Notes: generated by a model not told the origin, from the sequence alone. A stretch of DNA of 10,885 bases from Wukongarchaeum sp048886645 (GCA_048886645.1 JBHLKN010000067.1:1-10885); one strand, 5' to 3'; shown: positions 1 through 7,482, numbered from the stretch's first letter. Numbers and translations are program-made.

Positions 1-97
1 TGAATAAAACATCGTCTTTTCCTTTTGCTTTTGGAGCGGTTTTTGCTGAAATTAACATGAAGCTAGCTATATCATTAACAGCTTTTTCAAGAGACAT
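1..97 (-). CDS. DUF2148 ferredoxin-like domain protein, N-terminal fragment
   Basis: Only the first 32 codons are in the window; the gene runs off the left edge. The translation opens MSLEKAVNDIASFMLIS and continues AKTAPKAKGKDD. The A-K-T-A-P-K-A stretch followed by a Gly and Asp is the usual N-terminal signature of DUF2148 proteins, small archaeal and bacterial proteins with a ferredoxin-like cysteine region further downstream (not visible here). The ATG at 97 is preceded by a good ribosome site, AGGTGG, at about 102-107. It lies downstream of and in line with the large winged-helix gene, 106 bases away, but a T-run and a possible TATA box between them suggest separate transcription. Family assignment is from memory of the motif. 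The cellular role of DUF2148 is not established. Confidence 0.6.
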   Translation of the reverse strand, partial: MSLEKAVNDIASFMLISAKTAPKAKGKDDVLF

Positions 98-119
98 TCT
101 ACCACCTTTTTCTAAGTTT

Positions 120-132
120 GGAAAAGAAAAAA
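120..132 (-). terminator. T-rich terminator after the winged-helix repeat gene
   Basis: On the minus strand this reads CCTTTTTTCTTTTCC-like sequence about 70 bases past the stop of the large gene. Archaeal termination commonly uses such T-runs without a strong hairpin. It sits just before the ribosome site of the next gene, so it could equally be part of that gene's leader. Confidence 0.35.
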
Positions 133-133
133 G

Positions 134-152
134 GGTTTAAGTTTTTATTTTT
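134..152 (-). promoter_or_regulatory. possible TATA region for the DUF2148 gene
   Basis: The minus strand has an A/T-rich stretch containing ATAAAAACTTAAAC. It lies about 40-55 bases upstream of the ATG at 97, which would give a short leader carrying the AGGTGG ribosome site. The match is loose, because the whole region is AT-rich. Confidence 0.3.
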
Positions 153-203
153 GTCGTTATTCTCCTTAATCTCATTCTCTATCTCCCTCCCTAGAATCTT
201 AAA

Positions 204-2315
204 TCAACTAGTTGTGTTATTTGTTTTCTTTTTCTTATTTTGTTTTATCTTTTCGAGGGGTTTTAGGGCTTTTCCTTTGATTTTTGAGCCACAGGCTGGG
301 CATGTTCCTTTGGTACGTAAGTATTCAAGAAAATGAGGCTTGTGAGCTGGGTTATTGCATTTTGGGCAAACTTTTGCATCTTCACCGTGTTGTATAGGGT
401 TATTGCACACGCTGCACCAAGGGATTTTTTCTTTGCATGAACTACATTTTTCTTCGACGGCGAGGGTTAATTCACCGCACCAGTAGCATTTAGCTTTGAA
501 TCTTGGATCTAGTGGATGGGGGCCGGAATCTATTATTAGTTTGTTGTTTGTTATTTTTCCTTTGAAGATTCCTTCTCCTAAGAGAAGGGAGTACATAACT
601 GCTACTTCGTCTTTTTGGACGCTTAATTTTTCAGAGATTTTTTTTATTTTGATTTCTTCTTCGCCCTTTAAAAGGTCTGAGAGTTCTTGAAATTTTTCTC
701 CTAGCTCTTTTGGGGTGCGGGCGACTAAAATTTGTGGCGGATTTGATAGTTGGAACTCACCATTTACGATGTCAACAGTTATGACACCTTGGCCTATTAG
801 TTTGTAAATCTCGCATTCGACGTTTTCCCTCCTGGTTTTAAGTAGATTTGATAGGGATTTTGGATTTATTGCAGGTGTTCCAAGCATGTAGCCTAAAATT
901 ATGCGGGCGGTTTCTGGGAGGGAGTAGACTGGTGATGAAAAGGGATTGGGCGGTCGGTATTCTAAGGTAAATGTTCCGTTTGTTATTTGACCTTTTATGA
1001 AGTTTCCAGCAAGGAGATCATAAATAATGTTTTCTTCTTCATTTTCTGTTATTGTTTTTCTTTCTTCTTCTGGGCTTTTATTAGCGCATGAGATGAGGAG
1101 TTTACGTATAAAGCTTGTTTTCAAGGTTTTATGGGCGATAATTGCCCCTAAAGTTATGAGTTCTTTTTCGTTGAGTTCGCGTGAGTAGGGAGTGGGAAGA
1201 TTTGGAGGTTTTTTCAAAAGGAAGATATCATCTTCGTTTATAAAACCGTTAATAATTTCGTAGAGTAAGAGGTCGAATATTAATCTTAATAGGACTATTT
1301 CCGCTAAGTTTAGCTTTTTATTCATTAGTTTTATGGGTATTGATTTATAGCCAATTATCATTCCAGCTACTTTTCCATGGAAGTCGCTTAATTCTTCAAG
1401 ATCCATGGTTTGGCTTATTTCTGGGAGATTTGTTAGGTGGATTTTATCTTCTTCAAAGTACGGTTTTATTGTTCCGTCACAACTCAAAGAGTATATGGTT
1501 TTTCTTAAGGTTAATTCGTCGTGGGATATGAGCCGGGATGCTTTTTTGACTTCAATTTCCTTGTATGCTACTAAAAGACCGACTACGTCTCTAAGTTCAC
1601 CTTCTAAAAGATAGGGTTCTACGGGTAGTTGATCAAAAGATAGTTTTTTTAGGGAGAAGTCTTGGTTTTCCCTAAATTTTCCTGTTATGGTGCCTTCAGC
1701 AACAAGCCTGAGCAAGGTGGAAATTACGTCTTTTTTGTCTTTTCCTAAAAGTTCTGATAATTTACGGATACTCTGGGATCCGTGGGTTAATAATAAGCCT
1801 ATAAGTTCTTTTTCTTCGGGTTTTAATTCGTTTAAATCTCGGGGAGCACTAACGGTTACGAAATCTACTACAAAGAAGCCGTTTTTAGTAGTGATAGCGC
1901 ATACAGATTTGGAAGCTAAGCGATAAATTAAATCTAGTACTTCCTCGTTTTTTAGGGAGAGCATTTTCCCTATTTCACTTTCTTTAATACCGTCAGGGTA
2001 ACTTATCAAAAGACCTAATACTCTTATCTCTTTTTTAGAAAGATCTGAAAAATCAGCTCTTAGAGGACTGATTTTAAAGCTTGACACGACAAAATTTTTA
2101 CCCTTATATTTGCCGCTTAAAACGCCGTTTTTAGGATCAATAAGTAGTTTGAACAAATCTGAGACGTGTTCTTTTCTAATATCAAGCAATTTGGTCAAAG
2201 TTTTTTCTTCTAAAGTTCCATAGATGCTAGCATACCCAATAAACCTCGTAATTTGAAGATCGCTAAGCCAAGGAACCTTTGACTTAATTTTCTCTTGGAG
2301 AGTTTCTACTGTCAA
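204..2315 (-). CDS. tandem winged-helix repeat protein with C-terminal zinc ribbon and RING-like zinc module
   Basis: The 703-residue product is not a family I can name. Residues 16-596 read as about eight units of 60-75 residues (near 16-80, 93-153, 165-224, 238-296, 306-370, 380-453, 466-525, 537-596). Each has a helix rich in L/I/G, a short helix ending K-x-L, then a helix leading into a G-x-I-x-G-K-I hairpin and F-x-L strand (for example EGTITGKF, QGVITVDI, EGIFKGKI). This is the look of winged-helix domains, notably those of PCI-type scaffolds. The tail has five CxxC pairs: C610/613 with C624/627 form a zinc ribbon; C634/637, C650/653, H658/H661 and C672/675 have RING-like cross-brace order. 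A Lys-rich end follows. The start is TTG, directly after an in-frame TGA and 6 bases from a GGTGAT ribosome site. No signal peptide or membrane segment is seen, so it is probably cytosolic. A scaffold or nucleic-acid/protein-binding role is inference. Confidence 0.7.
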   Translation of the reverse strand: MTVETLQEKIKSKVPWLSDLQITRFIGYASIYGTLEEKTLTKLLDIRKEHVSDLFKLLIDPKNGVLSGKYKGKNFVVSSFKISPLRADFSDLSKKEIRVLGLLISYPDGIKESEIGKMLSLKNEEVLDLIYRLASKSVCAITTKNGFFVVDFVTVSAPRDLNELKPEEKELIGLLLTHGSQSIRKLSELLGKDKKDVISTLLRLVAEGTITGKFRENQDFSLKKLSFDQLPVEPYLLEGELRDVVGLLVAYKEIEVKKASRLISHDELTLRKTIYSLSCDGTIKPYFEEDKIHLTNLPEISQTMDLEELSDFHGKVAGMIIGYKSIPIKLMNKKLNLAEIVLLRLIFDLLLYEIINGFINEDDIFLLKKPPNLPTPYSRELNEKELITLGAIIAHKTLKTSFIRKLLISCANKSPEEERKTITENEEENIIYDLLAGNFIKGQITNGTFTLEYRPPNPFSSPVYSLPETARIILGYMLGTPAINPKSLSNLLKTRRENVECEIYKLIGQGVITVDIVNGEFQLSNPPQILVARTPKELGEKFQELSDLLKGEEEIKIKKISEKLSVQKDEVAVMYSLLLGEGIFKGKITNNKLIIDSGPHPLDPRFKAKCYWCGELTLAVEEKCSSCKEKIPWCSVCNNPIQHGEDAKVCPKCNNPAHKPHFLEYLRTKGTCPACGSKIKGKALKPLEKIKQNKKKKTNNTTS

Positions 2316-2321
2316 TCAATT

Positions 2322-2371
2322 ATCACCAAAAGGAAAAGCCCTAATATTAATACGAGGATATTTTTAAAAAA
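2322..2371 (-). promoter_or_regulatory. promoter and ribosome site of the winged-helix repeat gene
   Basis: The minus strand carries a TATA-like TTTTTTAAAAATAT at 2358-2371. Transcription would begin near 2338, giving a leader of about 20 bases. The ribosome site GGTGAT at 2322-2327 lies 6 bases before the TTG start at 2315 and is the main reason for accepting that start. The element is back to back with the promoter of the plus-strand synthetase gene. Confidence 0.5.
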
Positions 2372-2380
2372 TCCTTTGAT

Positions 2381-2417
2381 TTTTATATTGGATAATTATG
2401 CTGATTTAATAAGGGTG
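2381..2417 (+). promoter_or_regulatory. promoter and ribosome site of the acyl-CoA synthetase beta gene
   Basis: TTTTATATT at 2381-2389 is a good archaeal TATA box and predicts transcription from about 2411. AAGGGTG at 2411-2417 can pair with the 16S tail and lies 6 bases before TTG 2424. This promoter makes an ATG at 2295, upstream of the TATA box, very unlikely as the true start. Confidence 0.55.
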
Positions 2418-2423
2418 TTATTT

Positions 2424-3119
2424 TTGAAGGATTATGATAAGAACATCAGAAGTTTGACAGTTTTTGAGGGAAAAAACCGTTTTATTGAAGCAGGATTTCC
2501 TGTAAATAAGTATCGTTTGGCGCGTACAGAGGAAGAAGCGGTAAAATTTGCTAAAGAAATAGGTTTTCCCGTGGTTTTAAAAATAGTGGCGCCCAAAATC
2601 TTGCATAAAACAGATGTTGAAGGCATTATTTTGAATCTAAAGGATAACGAGGAGGTTTCTCAAGCTTTTAATAAGCTTATGAAAATCATGGAAAAACATG
2701 ATCCTTCCGCTATGGAGACTGAAAAAGCAGGTATAATGATTGAAGAGATGGTGGAAGACGGGACAGAAACTATTATCGGGGGCTTTACAGACAAATCCTA
2801 CGGGAAGGTTATAATTTTTGGCTTAGGCGGAATATTTGTAGAAATTTTACAAGATGTTTCTTTTAGATTAGCGCCTGTTGAAGATGATGATGCTTGGGAA
2901 ATGGTGAAAGGAATCAAAGGATCAAAAATTCTTCTAGAAGGATACAGAGGAAAGGGACCTTTTGATGTTGAAAAACTTGTCGACATTATTGTAAAAGTTT
3001 CAAAGTTTTTCCATGAAAGAGAAGAAATTTTAGAGTTTGATTTAAACCCTACATTTGTTTTACCAAAAGGAAAAGGCGTAAAAATAGTAGACGTGAGAGT
3101 GATCCTAAAAAGCGATTAA
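2424..3119 (+). CDS. acyl-CoA synthetase (NDP-forming), beta/ATP-grasp subunit
   Basis: This is the ATP-grasp subunit of ADP-forming acetyl-/acyl-CoA synthetase, which makes acid plus ATP from acyl-CoA, ADP and phosphate in archaeal fermentation. Visible family features are FIEAGFPV near the start, EIGFPVVLKIVAPKILHKTD with the conserved His (H61), EEMVEDGTETIIGG, the IFGLGGIFVE loop and EFDLNP near the end. In characterised enzymes the HKSD/HKTD His of the beta subunit is a transient phosphate acceptor. From TTG 2424 the product has 231 residues, the usual size for a free beta subunit. GTG 2415 is an alternative start. An in-frame ATG at 2295 would add 43 unlike residues and overlap the divergent gene, so I reject it. 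The motif usually read as DVGG is DVEG here. No alpha (CoA-binding) subunit is present in the window, so the partner must be encoded elsewhere. Confidence 0.85.
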   Translation: MKDYDKNIRSLTVFEGKNRFIEAGFPVNKYRLARTEEEAVKFAKEIGFPVVLKIVAPKILHKTDVEGIILNLKDNEEVSQAFNKLMKIMEKHDPSAMETEKAGIMIEEMVEDGTETIIGGFTDKSYGKVIIFGLGGIFVEILQDVSFRLAPVEDDDAWEMVKGIKGSKILLEGYRGKGPFDVEKLVDIIVKVSKFFHEREEILEFDLNPTFVLPKGKGVKIVDVRVILKSD

Positions 3120-3137
3120 GGAGGCAGGGAGGGTCTA

Positions 3138-3143
3138 TTTTTT
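3138..3143 (+). terminator. T-run terminator between convergent genes
   Basis: Six T residues lie 19 bases after the stop of the synthetase gene, within the 29-base gap to the convergent pdxT stop. The run is short, so the call is modest. Confidence 0.35.
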
Positions 3144-3148
3144 CAGGT

Positions 3149-3760
3149 TTAGGTCTCTTGAAGAATCATTTTAAGAAAATATTCGTGGAATCGGGTATCA
3201 TTGGTAAGTTCGGGATGAAAAGCGGTGGCAAGTATGTTTTCTTGGCGGACTGCAACAACAATATCCTCTAATCTTGCTAGAATTTCAACGTTTTCTCCTA
3301 TTTCTTCTATGGCCGGGGCGCGTATAAAAACGCCTCTGAAAGGTTCATCGCCTAAAACGGGGATGAGAAGGTCTGCTTCAAAACTTTCTCTTTGTCTACC
3401 AAAATAGTTACGTGAAACAGTGACATTTAGAAGGTCTAAAGTGGGTTGATTTGTCTCCCCTAACACCCGATCGTAAACGTTTCTAGCAAAAACAATTAAT
3501 CCAGCACAGGTACCAAATAGGGGGACTTTTTTGGAGGAGAGCTGTTTAATAGTAGAAAAAACGTTTAACCGGGAGGAAACTTTCCCAAAAACAGTACTTT
3601 CTCCACCCGTGATTATAAGACCGTCAAGTCCCTCTATTTCTTCAGGCTTTTTAACGGGTAAAACTTCGCCTTTTAAGCCAAGCTTTTCTAAAGCCTTCTT
3701 TGTGATATCGATATGTTCTTCTAAATCGCCTTGTAATGCAAGAACACCAATTTTAATCAT
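3149..3760 (-). CDS. pdxT: pyridoxal 5'-phosphate synthase glutaminase subunit PdxT
   Basis: PdxT hydrolyses glutamine and passes ammonia to PdxS for vitamin B6 (PLP) synthesis by the DXP-independent route. The 203-residue length is typical. It opens MIKIGVLALQGDLEEH, the classic PdxT start. It shows TGGEST at 51-56, the nucleophile in GTCAG (C85), and the partner residues in FHPEL (H182, E184), so the class I glutamine amidotransferase triad is complete. The ATG is preceded by GAGGAGA 10 bases upstream. It lies 53 bases after pdxS on the same strand, and the two proteins normally assemble as a 12+12 complex. The gene ends convergently with the synthetase gene. Confidence 0.96.
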   Translation of the reverse strand: MIKIGVLALQGDLEEHIDITKKALEKLGLKGEVLPVKKPEEIEGLDGLIITGGESTVFGKVSSRLNVFSTIKQLSSKKVPLFGTCAGLIVFARNVYDRVLGETNQPTLDLLNVTVSRNYFGRQRESFEADLLIPVLGDEPFRGVFIRAPAIEEIGENVEILARLEDIVVAVRQENILATAFHPELTNDTRFHEYFLKMILQET

Positions 3761-3771
3761 CGCTTTATAAT

Positions 3772-3778
3772 CTCCTCA
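3772..3778 (-). promoter_or_regulatory. ribosome binding site of pdxT
   Basis: The minus strand reads GAGGAGA ten bases upstream of the pdxT ATG, in the 53-base gap after pdxS. It supports translation from a pdxS-pdxT message. Confidence 0.6.
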
Positions 3779-3813
3779 ACAAAAAATTAGGGGAAAAATA
3801 GGGGAATTCTTTT

Positions 3814-4761
3814 TTAGATTTTTGAGCCTCTTTCTTGCATTCTTAATTCTAGGTCGTGTATGTCTAGCCCAGGCATAGCTTTTGTCTCAAGGACCATTTT
3901 TTGGGTTTCTGCCACTATTTCAGGGTCATCCCAATAGGAAACTGCAAGAACCATAGCAGTAGCCCGTGTTTCAGGATCTTGGGACTTGTAGATTCCTGAT
4001 CCTACGAAAACACCGTCACATCCAAGGGACATTAAGAAGGCAGCATCGCTGGGAGTTGCTATGCCACCTGCTGCAAAGTTAACGACAGGTAATCGTCCTA
4101 ATTTCGCTGTTTCTTTGGCTATATCATAGGAGACTTTTAATTTTCTTGCAGCTTTTATTAACTCTTGGTCTTCATCGATTATTGATGTCAGCCAGCGTAC
4201 TTGGTTGTTTAATTTTTTTATGTGTCTGACTGCTTCTGCTACATTTCCTGTACCGGGTTCGCCTTTAGTTCTTATCATTGCAGCGCCTTCTTCTGTTCTT
4301 CTTAAAGCTTCTCCAAGATCCCTTGCACCGTTGACAAAGGGCGTTGTGAAGTCCCATTTCCATATGTGTCGCTCTTCGTCGGCTGGGGTTAAAACTTCGC
4401 TTTCATCAATCATGTCAACGCCTAAAACCTCTAGGACCTTGGCTTCGTAGGTGTGGCCTATCCTACATTTAGCCATCACGGGTATTGTTACATTGTCAAG
4501 TATATCTTCAATAATCGTGGCACTGGCGGTTCTTGCCACTCCTCCTGCCCGCCTGACATCGGACGGGAGCTTGTCCAAAACCATGATGGCGGTAGCTCCA
4601 GCATCTTCTGCTATCTGTGCTTGTTCAACGCTTGTAACATCCATTATTACGCCATGTTTACACATTCTGGCAAAACCGCGCTTAACGCGGACTGTCCCAC
4701 GGGTTAATTGAGACTTTCCTAAGAAAGTCTGGACTCTACCATAATTTATTATGCTCTCCAT
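3814..4761 (-). CDS. pdxS: pyridoxal 5'-phosphate synthase subunit PdxS
   Basis: PdxS builds PLP from ribose 5-phosphate, glyceraldehyde 3-phosphate and the ammonia delivered by PdxT. The fold is a TIM barrel. Visible motifs are VKRGFARMCKHGVIMDV, the Schiff-base lysine in IPVMAKCRIGHT, DMIDESEVLTPAD, the second catalytic lysine in MIRTKGEPGTGN, and the phosphate site VNFAAGGIATP. All key residues are present. I prefer the ATG at 4761 (315 residues): known PdxS proteins begin shortly before the VKRG motif, and the 12 extra residues from an ATG at 4797 resemble nothing in the family. Neither ATG has a clear ribosome site, so the start is uncertain. From 4797 the gap to the upstream ligase gene is only 13 bases, so the three genes are probably co-transcribed. 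Confidence 0.96.
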   Translation of the reverse strand: MESIINYGRVQTFLGKSQLTRGTVRVKRGFARMCKHGVIMDVTSVEQAQIAEDAGATAIMVLDKLPSDVRRAGGVARTASATIIEDILDNVTIPVMAKCRIGHTYEAKVLEVLGVDMIDESEVLTPADEERHIWKWDFTTPFVNGARDLGEALRRTEEGAAMIRTKGEPGTGNVAEAVRHIKKLNNQVRWLTSIIDEDQELIKAARKLKVSYDIAKETAKLGRLPVVNFAAGGIATPSDAAFLMSLGCDGVFVGSGIYKSQDPETRATAMVLAVSYWDDPEIVAETQKMVLETKAMPGLDIHDLELRMQERGSKI

Positions 4762-4810
4762 TTTGTTAAAAGCCCCCAAACAATGAGGAAGTATCATTTA
4801 TCTACAAATA

Positions 4811-6055
4811 TTAGGGAGTTTTACAGACTTTAAAACTTTTTTGAATTTCACGCGCTTTTCTAAGAGTTGTTTCGAAGATTTTTTCACGGTTTTTAGAAGA
4901 ATTTAATAATGTACAAATAGGGTCGTTTTTTTCTATAAATAAGCCTTGAAGAAGAATGTCAAAAATCCGAAGATTATGCAGTTTATCGTTTTTTTCCATA
5001 GCTTTTATATCAGGAACTATGCCGCTTTCAGTCGAAAAAACAATAGTTTTTACGGCGAATTTTTCCGCTGAAGGGATTTCTTTAGGCAGTTCGCCTTCAC
5101 ATGCAAGCACATGAAGCATTACCATGTTTTCGTTCGTCGCTATTTCGAAAGGTTCTAAGGATCCTTGGAGACGGGGATTACACTCCAAAATTACAGGTTC
5201 TTCATCATTACGAAGAACAAAATCAAACCCGTTACTTCCCACCAAACCTAAAGCTTTTCCAAGAGAGGAAAAAACCTCTTTTAAGCTTTCTAAAATCTTT
5301 TTTTCACCCAATTTCAATGGGACTATATTACCACAATAAGTAAAAGGACCAGGGCTTCCAAGACTATCGATCCCTATCAACTGTTCATTGATGCTTAAAC
5401 ATATGCAATCATTAGAAGTTCCAAGAACTGAAGCGCTTGAATGCTTACCTTCAACCAATTCCATGACGATTATTTTCCCTTCAGAGGAATCTTTTTCAAA
5501 CTTGTTCTTAATAAAGTCTGCTTCTCCTTTATTTTTCAGCAGAAAGACGTTTACGCCTCCAGAACCACCTTCTCGCCTAACAACACAAGGATACCCTACT
5601 GAATCACAAACTTCGGGAACCTCATCGGCAACAGAGACTATGTCATGCTTCGGGACAGAAATCCCGTATTTTTGAGCAGTTTTATAGAGAAAACTTCTAT
5701 TTCTCACCTTAACAATAGTTTCTTCATCGTTTCCTAAAATTTTGACATGATTCCTCAGCGCTTTCCAATAGGCGGGATAATCATCTAACCCAGCACCTAA
5801 TAAAGCAAAATCAAAACCGCCAACTTCTTCGATCATTATCTCGGCCAATTTCATGAAATAGTCAGCTTTTGAACGCCACATCGTTCTTCTCAGACTTCCT
5901 CCTACCTCTTGATGCATAACGGAAAAAACCCACCAGCCTAATTGTTTAATTTCGGGATCTCCGAAAAAATCGATTATTCCTACATTCCAACCAAGAGACC
6001 TTACAGATGAAGCAATAGGTCTAGCATTAATAGCGATAATTAAAACATGTGACAA
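4811..6055 (-). CDS. ATP-grasp ligase, COG2232-like
   Basis: The 414-residue protein belongs to the ATP-grasp superfamily, whose members join a carboxylate (as acyl phosphate) to an amine or thiol. The N-terminus, VLIIAINARPIASSV then VGIIDFFGD, is typical of the archaeal group annotated as predicted ATP-dependent carboligase (COG2232). The ATP-grasp core spans roughly 115-330, with a glycine loop REGGSGGVNVF (161-171) and the metal-binding ECNPRLQG (291-298). The position before the loop is Arg (VVRR) where many relatives have Lys. The start must be TTG: the preceding codon is TAA and the conserved VLII strand follows at once. There is no ribosome site, and a TATA-like box lies about 30 bases upstream, so the message is probably leaderless. 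The substrate is unknown. Similar ligases occur in cofactor clusters such as methanopterin, but I cannot claim that here. Confidence 0.8.
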   Translation of the reverse strand: MSHVLIIAINARPIASSVRSLGWNVGIIDFFGDPEIKQLGWWVFSVMHQEVGGSLRRTMWRSKADYFMKLAEIMIEEVGGFDFALLGAGLDDYPAYWKALRNHVKILGNDEETIVKVRNRSFLYKTAQKYGISVPKHDIVSVADEVPEVCDSVGYPCVVRREGGSGGVNVFLLKNKGEADFIKNKFEKDSSEGKIIVMELVEGKHSSASVLGTSNDCICLSINEQLIGIDSLGSPGPFTYCGNIVPLKLGEKKILESLKEVFSSLGKALGLVGSNGFDFVLRNDEEPVILECNPRLQGSLEPFEIATNENMVMLHVLACEGELPKEIPSAEKFAVKTIVFSTESGIVPDIKAMEKNDKLHNLRIFDILLQGLFIEKNDPICTLLNSSKNREKIFETTLRKAREIQKSFKVCKTP

Positions 6056-6080
6056 TTAAAACACGACTATTCTTATGTAT

Positions 6081-6090
6081 TCCTATTTTT
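6081..6090 (-). promoter_or_regulatory. TATA-like box for the ATP-grasp/pdxS/pdxT genes
   Basis: The minus strand reads AAAAATAGGA, centred about 30 bases before the TTG at 6055. It overlaps the last codons of the upstream membrane gene. The spacing fits a leaderless transcript, in line with the lack of a ribosome site. Confidence 0.4.
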
Positions 6091-7411
6091 AACCTGTTCT
6101 TTCTTCACTTAACTTCTTTTTTAAGCGATTTTCAACAAATTCATCGTAGGCTATGATTATCGTTACCGCAAGCAATGCGTTTATCGCGAAGACGATTAAA
6201 CCATAGCTTATGACTATGTTCCATATATAAACGCTGATCATCTTTGACTCGAGGGGCTCGTAGGTTAGAAATATTAGCCATAAAGGAATAGCGATCACGG
6301 AACCAAATACTGGGGAAAGCCATCCTAAGTTGACACGTTTAATGTTACCTTCACTTTCACCGAGAATAAACAATGTTAAGCCAATCGTCATAACTATTAC
6401 GAGCAGGGACAAGATATAGAAAATGTTACCGTTAAAAGCGTAGAACTTTGAAAGAGATTTACGGGCAAGGAAATCTTCTATCGCGTTAAGACTATTCCCA
6501 GTTATGGAACTTCCCAAAGGACCCCTATCTATTTTTGAAGAACCCAGTTCTTTTGCCCCAAAGAAAATCCATGACAAGATAAATAGAAGAGGAACTATGC
6601 AAAAACCGATTCCCATATTTTTAATAGTATGCCATTTCTCTACATCTTTTTTCAAAGTTGTTGTCGACAAAACTAAGAGAGAAGAGCATAAGACTAAGAC
6701 TGCGATCAGAAAAGCAACGTCTAAAGTGAGGGATCCTAAGTCCCAGTTGTACGCACTCTTCATAGCGTTTTTATAATCTTTATCTTCGGCTTGGTTTCTT
6801 ACCCAGTAGCTTAAAAATACCACCCCTACGCCGAAAAATCCACAACCTATGGCTGCTAATCTGAGAACGATTTTAGAACCAAAATTTGCAAACGCTAAAA
6901 ACCCGATTAATATGCATGTAGGAATGTAGAAAACCCATAATGACAAAGGACTAATATGCCAACTTTCGGGAGCACCCGCACCAGCAAGAGTACCTATTAC
7001 AAAACATCCGTAAAAGTTCTTAGAAAGAGCAGACCCAGCAAAGGCCAAAGCAGGAGCTACCGATAAGGCAAGAGGAATATAAACCGAACCAATATCAATG
7101 GATAACTCAAAAAATTCCAAGATAAACGCGAAAAAACCAAAAAAAAGCACTATAGATAAAGATTCAACGGTGAAAAAATTAATAACGCTGAAAAAACCTT
7201 CCTCCCTAGGCATTAAAATTTTTTTAGGAGCTTCAGCTTCATAGACTTTCCTTTTTAAGGCTTTAAACTCACTTTCAAGCTTTTTCTTCTCCGCCTTAAT
7301 CCCACTAGCAGATAACTCACCAGACTCAACACTTTCTTTAAACTCCTCAAGCACCTTTTTCACATCATCAAAATCACTACTCAACCTTAACCACCCGAAC
7401 ATACAAAACAT
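6089..7411 (-). CDS. polytopic membrane protein of unknown function with N-terminal coiled coil
   Basis: I do not recognise this 440-residue family. Residues about 14-62 are charged and heptad-like (DDVKKVLEEFKESVES, then KAEKKKLESEFKALKRKV), which suggests a cytoplasmic coiled coil. About ten hydrophobic segments follow, near 78-101, 107-125, 131-148, 157-175, 180-203, 229-250, 266-285, 328-350, 366-385 and 394-424. A soluble loop at about 286-325 carries GPLGSS and ITGNS. The C-terminal end, ENRLKKKLSEERTG, is basic and charged, probably cytoplasmic. No cleavable signal, transporter motif or catalytic motif is visible. ATG 7411 and ATG 7402 both fit; a TATA box at 7428-7437 predicts initiation close to them, so the mRNA has little or no leader. 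It is followed after 33 bases by the ATP-grasp gene, but that gene seems to have its own promoter. Confidence 0.75.
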   Translation of the reverse strand: MFCMFGWLRLSSDFDDVKKVLEEFKESVESGELSASGIKAEKKKLESEFKALKRKVYEAEAPKKILMPREEGFFSVINFFTVESLSIVLFFGFFAFILEFFELSIDIGSVYIPLALSVAPALAFAGSALSKNFYGCFVIGTLAGAGAPESWHISPLSLWVFYIPTCILIGFLAFANFGSKIVLRLAAIGCGFFGVGVVFLSYWVRNQAEDKDYKNAMKSAYNWDLGSLTLDVAFLIAVLVLCSSLLVLSTTTLKKDVEKWHTIKNMGIGFCIVPLLFILSWIFFGAKELGSSKIDRGPLGSSITGNSLNAIEDFLARKSLSKFYAFNGNIFYILSLLVIVMTIGLTLFILGESEGNIKRVNLGWLSPVFGSVIAIPLWLIFLTYEPLESKMISVYIWNIVISYGLIVFAINALLAVTIIIAYDEFVENRLKKKLSEERTG

Positions 7412-7427
7412 AAAAAATAAAAAAACA

Positions 7428-7437
7428 ATTTTTATGC
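7428..7437 (-). promoter_or_regulatory. TATA box of the membrane protein gene
   Basis: The minus strand reads CATAAAAATT. It is centred 21 bases before ATG 7411 and 30 before ATG 7402, in an intergenic stretch with no ribosome site. This implies a leaderless or nearly leaderless transcript. Confidence 0.5.
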
Positions 7438-7458
7438 TAAACTTGTTAACCCCTCCTA

Positions 7459-7482
7459 TTTTTTAACTTATTCGTTAAAAAA
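7459..7482. repeat. inverted repeat TTTTTTAAC / GTTAAAAAA upstream of the membrane gene
   Basis: A perfect 9-base inverted repeat with a 6-base spacer (TTATTC). It lies 48-71 bases upstream of the membrane gene and about 150 bases past the tfb stop. It could be an operator, or a back-up terminator for tfb, since it gives T-runs on both strands. Low-complexity composition makes chance possible. Confidence 0.4.

Noticed and set aside
118..336. Plus-strand frame with a hydrophobic N-terminus (72 codons)
   Set aside because: Mostly antisense to the Lys-rich tail and zinc module of the minus-strand gene; Phe/Leu richness is the mirror of poly-Lys codons. No ribosome site.
2295..2423. N-terminal extension of the synthetase gene from ATG 2295
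   Set aside because: It precedes the TATA box, overlaps the divergent gene and has no family resemblance.
4451..4711. Plus-strand frames of 84-86 codons opposite pdxS
   Set aside because: Antisense shadows of a highly conserved gene; no promoter or ribosome site.
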